Below are positions 54,728 through 64,000 of a DNA stretch of 64,000 nt, in pieces. The stretch covers positions 83,665,763 through 83,729,762 of the forward strand of contig JARDYH010000007.1 of assembly GCA_029215795.1 (NCBI GenBank), read 5' to 3'. Source of the stretch: Anniella stebbinsi. Lineage: Eukaryota; Chordata; Lepidosauria; Squamata; Anniellidae. A model generated the notes under the pieces. That model was given only the letters and a program-made list of their open reading frames with translations. It was not told the DNA's origin and did no database searches. Position numbers and translations under genes: made by a program. Positions within the stretch are counted from its first letter, which is position 1. The number at the start of each line of letters is the position of its first letter.

Positions 54728-56324
54728 CCTGCATGGTAGGCCAGAATAGTGGCTTGCATTTAGTAATCGTCTTACCAAACTTAGTTTCTGTGTTCTTGAT
54801 TGGGTTTTGCTCTCCCTTTTAGACTTTGGATTGGAGCAGGCCCTGAGTCTGGGGGCAATCCATGTTGGGTGCTTCTTGGGGTTTAGGGGACGTGCCAGTG
54901 ATGCCCCAGATCCTAATATGGAAGGAGATTGCAAATTCCCAAGCTCTTCTTCAGGCCTTGTGTTCACGTCTAGATGATGTAGCACTGAGTTCATAAAGAT
55001 GAATGGCGGGGTCAATGGGCACGGGTGGCATGAAATTTGAAAGTGTTCTGAATTTGGAATGGGTCCCCGAAGACCTGCTGCCAGTCCTCTTTAGGAGGCA
55101 ATCCTGACCTAAAAAGAGCAGAATTTAGGTTGTGTAGAGTGTATTTAGATTCCACTAATGGGTGTCTCAGTGTGATGGAACCTTGGGAGCAAAGTGAATA
55201 TGTGGAGCAGAAAGTGCTGTATGTGTCACTATTCCGTGTATCTGGGAACATTAGTATCTGGGTTGTGCTGTGACGGAGGGGAATATTTAAGTTGCTTTGT
55301 CAGGGAAGTCAAAGCGAAGATGGCTGGGCTCTCCCCGTGTACTGGCGTAGAAGATGAAAGTGTTCCTTGAACAGAGCAGCTGTAGCAACCCACTCCAATA
55401 AAAGATGCTGTTGCAGTCAGTGTTGTTCAGCTAGTGGATGGAGCATCGGACCCTGACCCTGGGGCAGGTTTAAGGAAGGGTGGTGAAGATGTTAAGGAAG
55501 TGAAATTGAGAGTGGCAAAGAGGAGGGGAGGGATTCTTCCTCCCAGGGCTGGGGAGTGCCTTCTGCAGAGTAAGTGCTTAGCAACCTTGCTAAAGTGATG
55601 GTTGGGTGGGGTGGGGGGAAAGAGCCTTCAAGTCTAGGGATGGGCCAGCGCTCCAGACCTGAGCTGAACTGTGCATATTATTAGTGTGGCTCCTCGAGAT
55701 GTATCCCCTTGACAGACTATGCGGTAAGAATGGTTGGTGTGATGGGGTTAAAAGTAGGCCTCCATATATCAAGTGAGGTGCAAAACCGCAAGTCAAAATT
55801 TCAATGGAGTAAAAGTTCATAAATTGGCAGAGATGCTTGTTTGGCCAAGCTGTTTTTGGGCAGCTCTTGCTTGTTGGCCCGTGGGTGAAACAAACTAGGG
55901 TGAGCAGGGTATTGAGCATCTGCCGAGGGAGCCTCTCTTTATGGAGTAGTCTTGCGTTCAGGCGGGATGCATGTCGAAGCAAGTCCAACTGATACTAGTG
56001 CTGCTAACACTGGTGCGTCCCGAAACAGTGCATTTTGCGTCAGGGTCTTGGTGAGGGTGGGGGGTTACCCCTTTCGTACCAAGCCTGATCAACTGCAAAA
56101 GTGTTTCTTGCTGTGGTTCGATGTCAGTTTGAGCATTGTGATAGATTCCTTGTTATAATCCTCTAGGGCCCCTTCTCCACAGCAAAGCTCAGATTGGGCA
56201 CTGCGTTACCATGCCCAGCTATAGTACAAAAAATATTGCAATCCATTATTCATCTCCATGCTCATGATTCAGTAGGGGGGGAAAAATACCAGCTCTTGAA
56301 AAATAACGGGGCAGGAACTGTATT

Positions 56325-56522
56325 GTGCTAGTTCCAATGGCTATGTGCTTCCACCAGTAGCAGAGGCAGTTATGCCTATGTACACCAGTTGCTGGGGAAC
56401 ATGGGCAGGGGGGTGCTATTGCACTTGTGACCTACCTGCAGTTGTCAGCAGGTTGGCCACTGCGTGAACAGAATGCTGGACTAAGTAGACCCTTGGCCTA
56501 ATCCAGCGTGGCTCTTATGTAC
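56325..56522 (+). mobile_element. CR1 3' end in intron
   Basis: CAATGGCTATGTGCTTCCAC, CAGTTGCTGGGGAACATGGG, AGAATGCTGGACTAAGTAGA and TAATCCAGCGTGGCTCTTAT, the CR1 tail in sense to the gene. Confidence 0.8.
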
Positions 56523-56891
56523 ATCTGACATGACATATACCCCAAGCGGCCAGTGCAAATTAAAATCCTGCCATTTAGGTGGCAAGGTGGAATGGGGGGT
56601 GGGCTGAGCTGAGTCTCTAGCCCCCTGATTCCTCTACAGAACAGCTGCTCAGAAGTTTTTAAACTTTTTGAAAGGGCTCTGCAAGAGCACATTGGTGCAG
56701 GACAAGCAATGCAGCATGGTCAGCTGCCTCAGACCCCTCCTCTACCCCAGGTGACTCAATAGCATGTCCACACGTGAAGGCAGGTGCTGTGCTTGTTTTC
56801 AAAATCAGGAATGGCCACAAGCTATGTTTTAAAGACATGCAGAATGCAGCATCAGCAGCAACATTGTCTGGATTCTTTGGGAAATGCATAC

Positions 56892-57082
56892 ACAAAAAGC
56901 TGCCTTAGTATAAGTCAGGCCGTGGGTCCGTCTAGCCCAGTATTGTTGCCACTGACTGGCAGCAGCTATCCAGGATTTCAGGCAGGATTCTTTGTCAGCC
57001 CTACCTGGAGATGCCGGGAATCGAACCTGGGACCTTCTGCATGCAAAGCATGTGCTCTACCACTGAGAAACAGCTCCCCCCT
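56892..57082 (-). repeat. tRNA-derived SINE, second family, full length
   Basis: Minus strand head GGGAGCTGTTTCTCAGTGGT, AGAGCACATGCTTTGCATGC, then CCCAGGTTCGATTCCCGGCA (an excellent B box). The plus-strand left end AAAAGCTGCCTTAGTATAAG is the inverse of the SINE 3' end. Matches 21795-22016. Confidence 0.9.
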
Positions 57083-57694
57083 CCATCGGAGTAAAATGTC
57101 ACTTGAGTCAGCTTATATGAAGCACCCAAGGTCACCCACTTTAGAGTTCTGCCATTGACTAGAGGGCTGACTGGCCAAAGCAGTTCAAGTCAAATGTTGG
57201 ACTCTGCCCTGATGAGCTTGCATCCTCGCTGGCCCCTCACTTGGCAGACCACTGTCTGCTTATATGGAGCTTGGAATCTGCTAGGCAGAAAATAAATCTG
57301 CTGAGGTAGTGATATCAGGTCTCATGAACTTGGTGCTGTGCCATCAGGGCTCAGGATTCTCCTATTGAACTTGGAAGTGAATGCCTGTTTGGTGGCTGTA
57401 GCTGTGGAGCAGGAATGGAAACCTATTCAAGGTTTCTAGTCCCTATGGCTGGGATATGTGGGTGATGAAATGCTAGGATTCTTGTCAAGTAGCCTGATCA
57501 TGTTTCTGCTTGATTCTAAATTACAGATCAGTAATGGCTCTTGTCCAGTTGGCTTGCGATGCAAGTAAAATCGGCAGAGAAATGGATGCTTGGATTTAAT
57601 AAGTAGCAGAGAGGGTTAAGTAATGGCAGATGGCATAGGTGTCTATGGACAACCAGGGAATGCTCTACAAATTGGTCGGTTGTGTGTTTCATGT

Positions 57695-57815
57695 ACATTG
57701 GGGTTATCACAACAGCCCAGTGAGGTAGGTTAGGCTGAGATAGTGGTAGCTTGCCCAAGCCTACTTGCTGAAAGTCATGGGTTCAGGTCATGGGTTCAGA
57801 TCAATACTTGGTCAC
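57695..57815 (-). repeat. SINE fragment in intron
   Basis: TTATCACAACAGCCCAGTGA, GGTAGGTTAGGCTGAGATAG and GGTAGCTTGCCCAAGC reverse the tRNA-SINE body. Head degraded, with a duplicated GTCATGGGTTCAG near 57775-57798. Confidence 0.6.
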
Positions 57816-58621
57816 ATCTCCATGGCTTACTTCACCTACAGAAGTGAGAGCTTATTCTAGAATTAACCTACAGGTGGCCGAGAGGAACAAAAGGGCAGAT
57901 CACATATGGAGAAGGTAGTAATGAAGGCAGTGCTCATAACCAAATGGAAAGAGTCTTCTGGTTATTACATTGGCAATAGACTGTCATTAATGGCCTTTGT
58001 CCTTTATTATCTTGATGATAAAGGCTTAAATAATAAGGTAGACTAACACGTTCTAGATTTGTAGCATCAGCTGGTGTCATAGTTCCGACATCTGGAGCAC
58101 ACTTTGGCTTTTTTCTGCTCCTTATTATGCCTGCTGGGTTAATGACAAAGAATGACCCTACAGGTTTAACAGGTACAAAGCAACTTGCTGTGCAAGACTT
58201 CACCCACGAGGTTGGACTTCTTGGAAGTCAAAATTGTACAACTCGATTGCTGAGTGTCAGAGTGGATTTTTAATGGTTTCATTGTAATCTGGTGACTTTA
58301 ATATAGACACTTAAGGGAGGCATAATAGGCTGAGCTGTAGCTAAGAGAAACACCCTGAGGCAGGGAACTGCAGCATCACAGTTCAACAGAACCCTTACAT
58401 CAGCTTCTAGAACTTAGCTGTGTTTATAACCATGGTGCTTGTGGCCAAAACGGATCCAGTCTGTTGCTTGGAAATGAATCTCAACACATTAGATCACTTG
58501 AGTGGGAAAAGACTTTGTTTTCCTTGGCATGTAAGAGCGCTTACAGACAGCTAGAGCAGCAAGTCGGAGGTAAAGGTTCATGTCCCGCCATTTGTTTAGA
58601 TGTACAGTCTTTCCTCCCAGG

Positions 58622-58639
58622 TTGTGTGTGTGTGTGCGC
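58622..58639. repeat. short (TG)n run
   Basis: TGTGTGTGTGTGTG followed by CGC. Confidence 0.8.
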
Positions 58640-58814
58640 AATATCTGTGTTGAACATGTTCTGCATGTATTCAATATCAAAACATTGTGTGCACAGGCCT
58701 CAAGCTGCAGGAGAAGCCATAGACCCTTGAGTTGTGTGTACCCAAAGTGAATCGAATTGATATGTATTAAATTAACTAGAAGCTTTGTGCATCTCCTACA
58801 GCTGTTTACTTGTA

Positions 58815-59035
58815 TTTCTATTTTATGTTCTTTCCATCCTTCTATCAAAGAGCTCAGGGTTCTTACCCTCTCCTGTTTGATCCTCCTAATGACCCTATAA
58901 GGTAGATTAAGCTAAGAGAAAGGGACTAATTCAAAAGCACCCAGCAAGCTTTGTGGCTAAGTGGGGATTTGAACCTGCGTCTCACCAAGCATAGTCCAAC
59001 ATTATAGCTACTACAACTGCTGCGCTACATGGGCT
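58815..59035 (-). repeat. tRNA-derived SINE in intron
   Basis: Left CTCCTAATGACCCTATAAGG, middle GTGGCTAAGTGGGGATTTGA and ACCTGCGTCT, right TAGTCCAACATTATAGCTAC; the inverse of the first SINE family. Diverged from the other copies. Confidence 0.75.
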
Positions 59036-59161
59036 CTTGCACATGACATTTCTTTTCATGAAAACTACTTCATTGGTGGGAGGTAGTGAACATGTGTTGG
59101 TGCTAATGTGTGCCTGCAGCAAAATAATCTTACTATATTTTGCACAAGGGTAAATCTGTGT

Positions 59162-60611
59162 GTATAAGAAGTTTGGCAAAGCATGATAAATAACTACTGT
59201 AACGGAGATAGAAAAGCAAGAATTAATAAAACGAAATGGTATAAGATTCAAAGGGAAGGAGGGTTGGAACTCCCGAATATAAAGACGTATTATATAGCTA
59301 ATCAATTGAGATATGTATAAATAGTATAATAGGGAAAGAGGATTTAGAATGGTTAGAGAATCAGACAGGAGAAATAGAGTTAGGTTTACAAAATATTTTT
59401 TTTAGCAAAATACAAAAGAAACAATTGATAAATATGGAAAATCCCATCTTAAAAAATATTGTAGATATTTGGGGAAAGTATAAAAAGAAATTAATTCCAG
59501 GAATTTCTCCTTTAGCCCCAGTTGTTTTGTTGGAGAACTTCCCAGGTAATTTAAGAAGAGAACTGGAAGGGTTGAGGGGAAAAAAATAATTAAAGTGAAA
59601 GATTGGATGAAGAGAATGGTTAATAAAAAGCAAATAGAAGAAGTTTTAAGAGGACAAAAAAACTTATGGTTTAAGTATATACAATTGGAACAATGGACAC
59701 AGAAATGGAAAAAGAAAAAGGAATGTAGAAAGGAAACAAGATTTGAAAAGTTAATTGAGTTAAGAGAAGGAGGGGGAAAATAAAAGTAAAAAAGGTATAA
59801 TAAGTGAAATATATAATATATTGTTAGAAGAGGGAGTGCTACAAGAAATTTTGAAAATATTCTGGGAAGATGACTTAGCAAAACAAATTACTGAGGATAA
59901 CTGGAGGAAAATATGGGAACTAAGAACTTTAAAGTTGTTATCAATAAGGATAAAAGAATCATTATAAAATAATTTGGAGATGGTATCTCACTCCCGTAAG
60001 ACTACATCAGATAGATAAAAAAAAATTCAATACTATGTTGGAGGGGCTGTCAGGAAGTGGGGACTTATTTCTATATGTGGTGAACATGTGAGTATGTACA
60101 AAAATTTTGGAAAAGAGTTTTTAAAGAAATAAGTGAAATATTGGCTAATCAAGTGGAAGCAAGTCCAAATATAGCTTTATTATCGATGTTTGATAAAGAA
60201 TATGGGAATAAAAGCATAAGAGAATTGATAAATAATCTCCTGACACCGGCTAGATTAATGATAGCGAAGAATTGGAAAATACAAGGGAATTATAGTATAG
60301 AAGAATGGTATAAAGGGGGGTGGGATATTGCAATTAAAGACAGACTAACAAGTAAAATGAAAGTTAGGATGGGATTATCAAAAAAGAATGATTTTGATAG
60401 TATTTGGGGACCATTTATAGATTATGTTTTAATAAAGGGGAGAGGATGTACACCTTCAAAAGAATCTTTGCAGTTTTGGAAAAATGTATAATATATTAGA
60501 GCAATGTAGGTCTCAAGGGTAGGGGAGCACAGGGGGGGATGTTGAGGTTTTGGTTATGTATTATGTCTGTTTTATGTATTATATGTTGAAATAATAAATA
60601 AATAAATAAAT
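59162..60611 (+). mobile_element. 5'-truncated L1 LINE with target duplication
   Basis: A/T-rich 1.45-kb insertion in sense to TENT5B. It encodes the C-terminal third of an L1 ORF2: GGLELPNIKTYYIANQLRY near the left end, a Cys-rich CWRGCQEVGTYF segment at 60036-60071, and a 116-residue open stretch at 60141-60491 (ALLSMF, LLTPARLMIAKNWK). A TGA at 60081-60083 and other breaks inactivate it. It ends in an ATAA run. A 16-bp duplication AAGGGTAAATCTGTGT flanks it (59146-59161 and 60612-60627), proving target-primed insertion. Confidence 0.92.
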
Positions 60612-61956
60612 AAGGGTAAATCTGTGTAGGCAATTGTGGCTTTGAGATTTCAGTGCACCAAATGGCTTTGGTGTGTATTGTGTCCCTGCTGCTTGTTGAT
60701 TCCCTCTGGTGAGAAGCTGGATAATATTGAAGGCTGCTTCCAGTACAGTCCATTTGCCCTAAAATAGCCTACTCTGCTGTGTGTCATCACTGCCACAAAT
60801 TACTAGGGATTTGTTTGTCCATAAAGTAGAAACAGTGTGCTTAGTAGGCACTAATGTTGTGCCAATAAGCTGCTTGCATATTCATTTTGTATGGGAGGTG
60901 GCTTCATTCTTCAGCAGTGACTCACTAATGTAATAAAATAAGGCATGTTGGGGTTTTATTTTATTTTTAAAGCATTGTAACAAACTGGCTGCCTTCCACT
61001 ATAGCAATCACCAGTGTTGAAGAACGCATAATGAGGTATTATGAATTAGGTGTAAATTTTCTGTTCTGTTTTAAATCTAGTACAGAATTTAGGATTAATT
61101 TCACTAAGCAGAATACTGAATTTCATGTTGAGCTTTTATCTAATTCTATACTTTAAACCATATATGCTCATACTGTAAAACTATTTGCACTTGACTATGA
61201 AGACTATTACTTAGGATAGGTTGTGCATGTTACTGCCTGTATGTTTGCTTCAATTCACTACTGGCATTACAGCAGAACGTCAAATTCTGGGGAGGTATGG
61301 ATAAGTCATAAAGGCTATGAGGGGTGGGCATCCAGTTATGGTACGGTGGTAAAACACCACCACCGGCACACAAACAAATCAACCTCCAAACACCAGCAGT
61401 ACAAGAACATGAAATTCCTTAAAGGAAAGATGATCCTTTTCACAAATCGTCAGACTCTGACAAATCCTATACAAACATCTAGCTCTGCATTTGAATGTTC
61501 AGTGGAGAGTTGTGGAATATATGGCTTATTGAGGACCCCAGCGCAAACCCACAGCTATCCTTCCATAAAGGTTTAGAAAGCAATGCCCTTGACAGGGCAC
61601 CAATTGCTATCAATGGCTGTGGTTGGATGACTGCCTTTGCTCTTGTCCCCTCTTCAATGGGAGCGCAGGTGTCTAAAGGGAGCAGTGTGGGAGTGGTGCG
61701 TTGGGGCCAAGCAGCTGGAGTGGAGCAACTGGGGTGTGGTGGTGTGGAATGTGTAGCAGCCAGTGGAGAAGACTTGGCTGGCAAGCGATAGGGATGTGCT
61801 GATCTTGCATGTAGGGATTTCAGAGGGCAAGCAGTAACAGGTAGGGAAGGGGCTTGGTTGGGGATGAGTCAGATTTTATTGGGTGGTTGGAGGCAGCAGT
61901 GAAGCTGATGAAGGGATACTGGCAAGCAAGCTGTAGAATGGTGGCATGCTCTAATG

Positions 61957-62076
61957 CAGCCTTTGCCAATGTGATGCCCTCCATATCTGTTGGATGACAA
62001 CTCCAAGAACCCCCCCTGATACTGGGAGTTGGGAGTCCCACACATCTGGAGGGCACTGTGTTGAGGAAGGCTGCTC
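61957..62076. repeat. short palindromic repeat, CCAGATGTGTTGG family
   Basis: GCAGCCTTTGCCAATGTGAT and CCATATCTGTTGGATGACAA at the left; CCACACATCTGGAGGGCACT and GTTGAGGAAGGCTGC at the right. Confidence 0.7.
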
Positions 62077-64000
62077 TACTGGGATGAAGACAGCTGTTTT
62101 TAGACCACTGATATGGGCTATCCATCTCCCTTATAAAAAGCAGTGTTTGAATTAAACTACGGTGTGGCCCCTGGGTATATGCCTGGTGTCCAGCTTGCCT
62201 TTCCAGCCCATTCTGAGTTTGACACCCTGTTATAAAAATGGCTAGTATGTGAGGTTGTAGCATTGTTAGTGGATGGCCAGAACAGCACATGGGTGCCATG
62301 GTTGTCTCGTACCAGTGCAAGAAGCAAGAGGAATGTAGGGCGTTCCCCCGCTCCTTTAATTCTGTGGACTGATGCAGTGCGTACACAAAAGCAAATCTTC
62401 TCCTTCCAAAAAAGCCCAAGAGTTTGCAGAAAAGTAGGTTGCTTGTTTTAAGAGCATCTTCCCTTATGGCTGTTGTAGTGATAAGTGCAAAGGGATGCTA
62501 ATGAATGTAGTCCCCCACCCCCACTTGCGGGGCTTACTGCGTTCTAGATGCCTAGAACTGGTAGCAGTTTGGTGACTATGAATACTGTAGATAACGCTTG
62601 TTAACTGCTTTGAGTTCGTCACAGCTTGGCACACTTCCACCACCCTGGGAGAAATACCCAAATGGAAACAGAGTGGCGGGATAGGAGGTAGAGCCGCAAT
62701 ATAGTTTGTATTCAGTACAATGAAGGGGACCAATAGTGGTATCTCTGATTATAGTATGTAGTGCTACAGTCTATGTTAATCTGTTCATTGGCTAGAAAGA
62801 AAATGCAAACTTTAGTTCAAACACAACTTTGTACGAATGGTCAGTGCAAAGTACCTTGTTGCAGGTAGGATGGAGATGATATTGGATAAAACATTTGAAC
62901 GTCCTCCAGTAAGTCTGTAAGCTGCTTGGTCACACTGTAGTGCTCACCTGACTTGGATGTATGCTATTTAAAAGACGTTGCCTAGATCACGTAAAATTTG
63001 GAAATCCTTTTGCTAAACAGTGCTGTTTTTCACCGGATTTGAATATTCCAGTAGAAAGTACAACTCTGCACTTCTTGGTGTGATTGAAGCAGTTTAACTT
63101 CACTCCTAGTAAAACGCATACACTTGCCAAAAGTGGTAGAAGGGGGGGGGGGGGGCGGGGAGGTGTTGTGGTCAGGGTCTGTATTCAAATCTAGTCAGAG
63201 GAGCTCCTGAATGTTGGCAGGCAGAAGAACGTGATAGGTTGAACAATGCCAGAGCAAGGGGTGGGGTCTGAAAGCGGGGAGGGGGGGGCAACATCCCTTG
63301 CACATTCCACTGTAAGAGAAACCTCACTGTCTTGTAGGCTTCAGTAATACTACTGTAGCATTAAAGGGCAGCTAATGCGATTCATCCAATAATTTTAAAA
63401 CCATAGTAGCACGTTGAATGGCTCACAGCAGTTTTCTGTAAACAAAGGCAAATGATTCTGGCCAGATAAACAGTCAGCCCTAAATGCAGAGGTTGCCAAT
63501 CTCCAGCAAGTTACCTAAAAAGGAAGTCACTTCTGTAATATGTGGTGTGTGCTGCCTCCAAACCAAAAGAGGTAAGAAACACTAGATGTTACGACAGTTA
63601 AGCCAGTACGCCTGGCCCGCTGGGTGAATAGGCGGCACGCAGTAGCTCCATATAGTGGCCAGGGTTCTACAAAAATAATTGGTTCTACTTCAATTTGTTC
63701 CTGCCAATAGAACACTCAACTTGCTAGTAGGCTTATATGATAGTTGCATGGCAGGCAAAAACAAAAAAACTGGAAAACTGTCCTCATTGCTACATCCAAA
63801 CTGTATACCTGTTGAATTTCTGTTTTCGCAGCTGTCAGAGACACTGCGTGCTTGTCAGAAATAAAGGTAGCACTATCAACTCGCTCCTCACCCAAATTCC
63901 TAAACATCTTTAAAGCCTCCCTAAAGGCTTGTTAGCAAAATGAAGTCTTCCTCACCCCGCAGTTTTGGAGGTTTGGCTTGGCTATACTCATAAGGCTAAA

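Larger units (their letters stand above)
53282..64000 (+). other. TENT5B: TENT5B intron 1, continuing past the window
   Basis: Begins with donor GTGCGT. No TENT5 exon 2 (the large conserved catalytic exon) is found before 64000, so the intron exceeds 10.7 kb. Apart from the repeats listed, its sequence is anonymous: 53340-54549, 54728-56324, 57083-57694, 57816-58814, 60630-61956 and 62077-64000 show no exon. A G-run lies at about 63143-63155. Old dispersed GTAAGT/ATTGAAATC-type repeat pieces occur at 53358-53480 and 53895-53965. Confidence 0.75.

Noticed and set aside
57010..57082. Possible tRNA gene (minus strand, good B box)
   Set aside because: It continues into a SINE body and 3' end (56892-57010) and has a relative at 21795-22016, so it is a tRNA-derived SINE.
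59402..59881. 159-codon minus-strand open frame rich in Phe/Leu/Ser
   Set aside because: Antisense shadow of the L1 ORF2 remnant; the A-rich sense strand produces Phe-rich antisense frames.
61820..62419. 199-codon minus-strand open frame in the TENT5B intron
   Set aside because: No recognisable domain or splice context, and it runs through a palindromic repeat (61957-62076). Treated as chance.
1..64000. CRISPR arrays or bacterial-type systems
   Set aside because: Tandem repeats present are microsatellites, the hAT palindromic units and the array at 25735-26470; none has short identical repeats with unique spacers, and the genome is vertebrate.

Overview
The window reads as nuclear DNA of a squamate reptile, most likely a lizard. 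The evidence is a dense mix of CR1, L2-like and L1 LINE fragments, two tRNA-derived SINE families typical of squamates, many short inverted-repeat DNA transposons (several with 8-bp hAT-type target duplications), microsatellites, and one vertebrate-type CpG-island promoter feeding a spliced gene. Nothing bacterial, viral or organellar is present. Nearly all open reading frames are chance frames or transposon remnants.

Only one cellular gene is supported. A CpG-rich promoter at about 52440-52722 has a TATA box and a perfect inverted pair of CCAAT boxes. It leads into a first exon whose coding part (53069-53281) encodes the N-terminus of a TENT5/FAM46 non-canonical poly(A) polymerase, best matching TENT5B (FAM46B). 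A canonical GT donor follows in phase 0. The intron runs to the window end, so the catalytic domain lies beyond it. The roughly 52 kb upstream contains no coding exon I can recognise.

Layout. 1-8.2 kb: SINE, CR1 and L2 fragments, several MITEs, and a probable solo LTR (7424-8193) with a 5-bp duplication. 8.4-19.7 kb: CR1 and L2 pieces, MIR-like SINE remnants and palindromic MITEs. 20.07-21.63 kb: a 1.56-kb GC-rich hAT element with perfect 8-bp duplications, built from hairpins including four tandem copies of a ~240-bp palindromic unit. 23.7-28.9 kb: the most structured stretch, with an L2 split by a MITE, a MITE split by a SINE, a diverged dimeric tandem array, a 262-bp-arm inverted repeat 1.66 kb across, and three DNA elements nested inside one another. 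29-52 kb: scattered CR1, L2, SINE and hAT copies in sequence that is otherwise anonymous. 52.4-64 kb: TENT5B promoter, exon 1 and intron, the latter carrying a 5'-truncated L1 with a 16-bp duplication.

Functionally there is one start-of-gene module (promoter, 5'UTR, first coding exon, donor). The rest records successive transposon insertions whose order can often be read from nesting and target duplications. I found no candidate for a previously undescribed gene system. The most unusual material is structural: composite palindromic hAT elements and a large inverted duplication.
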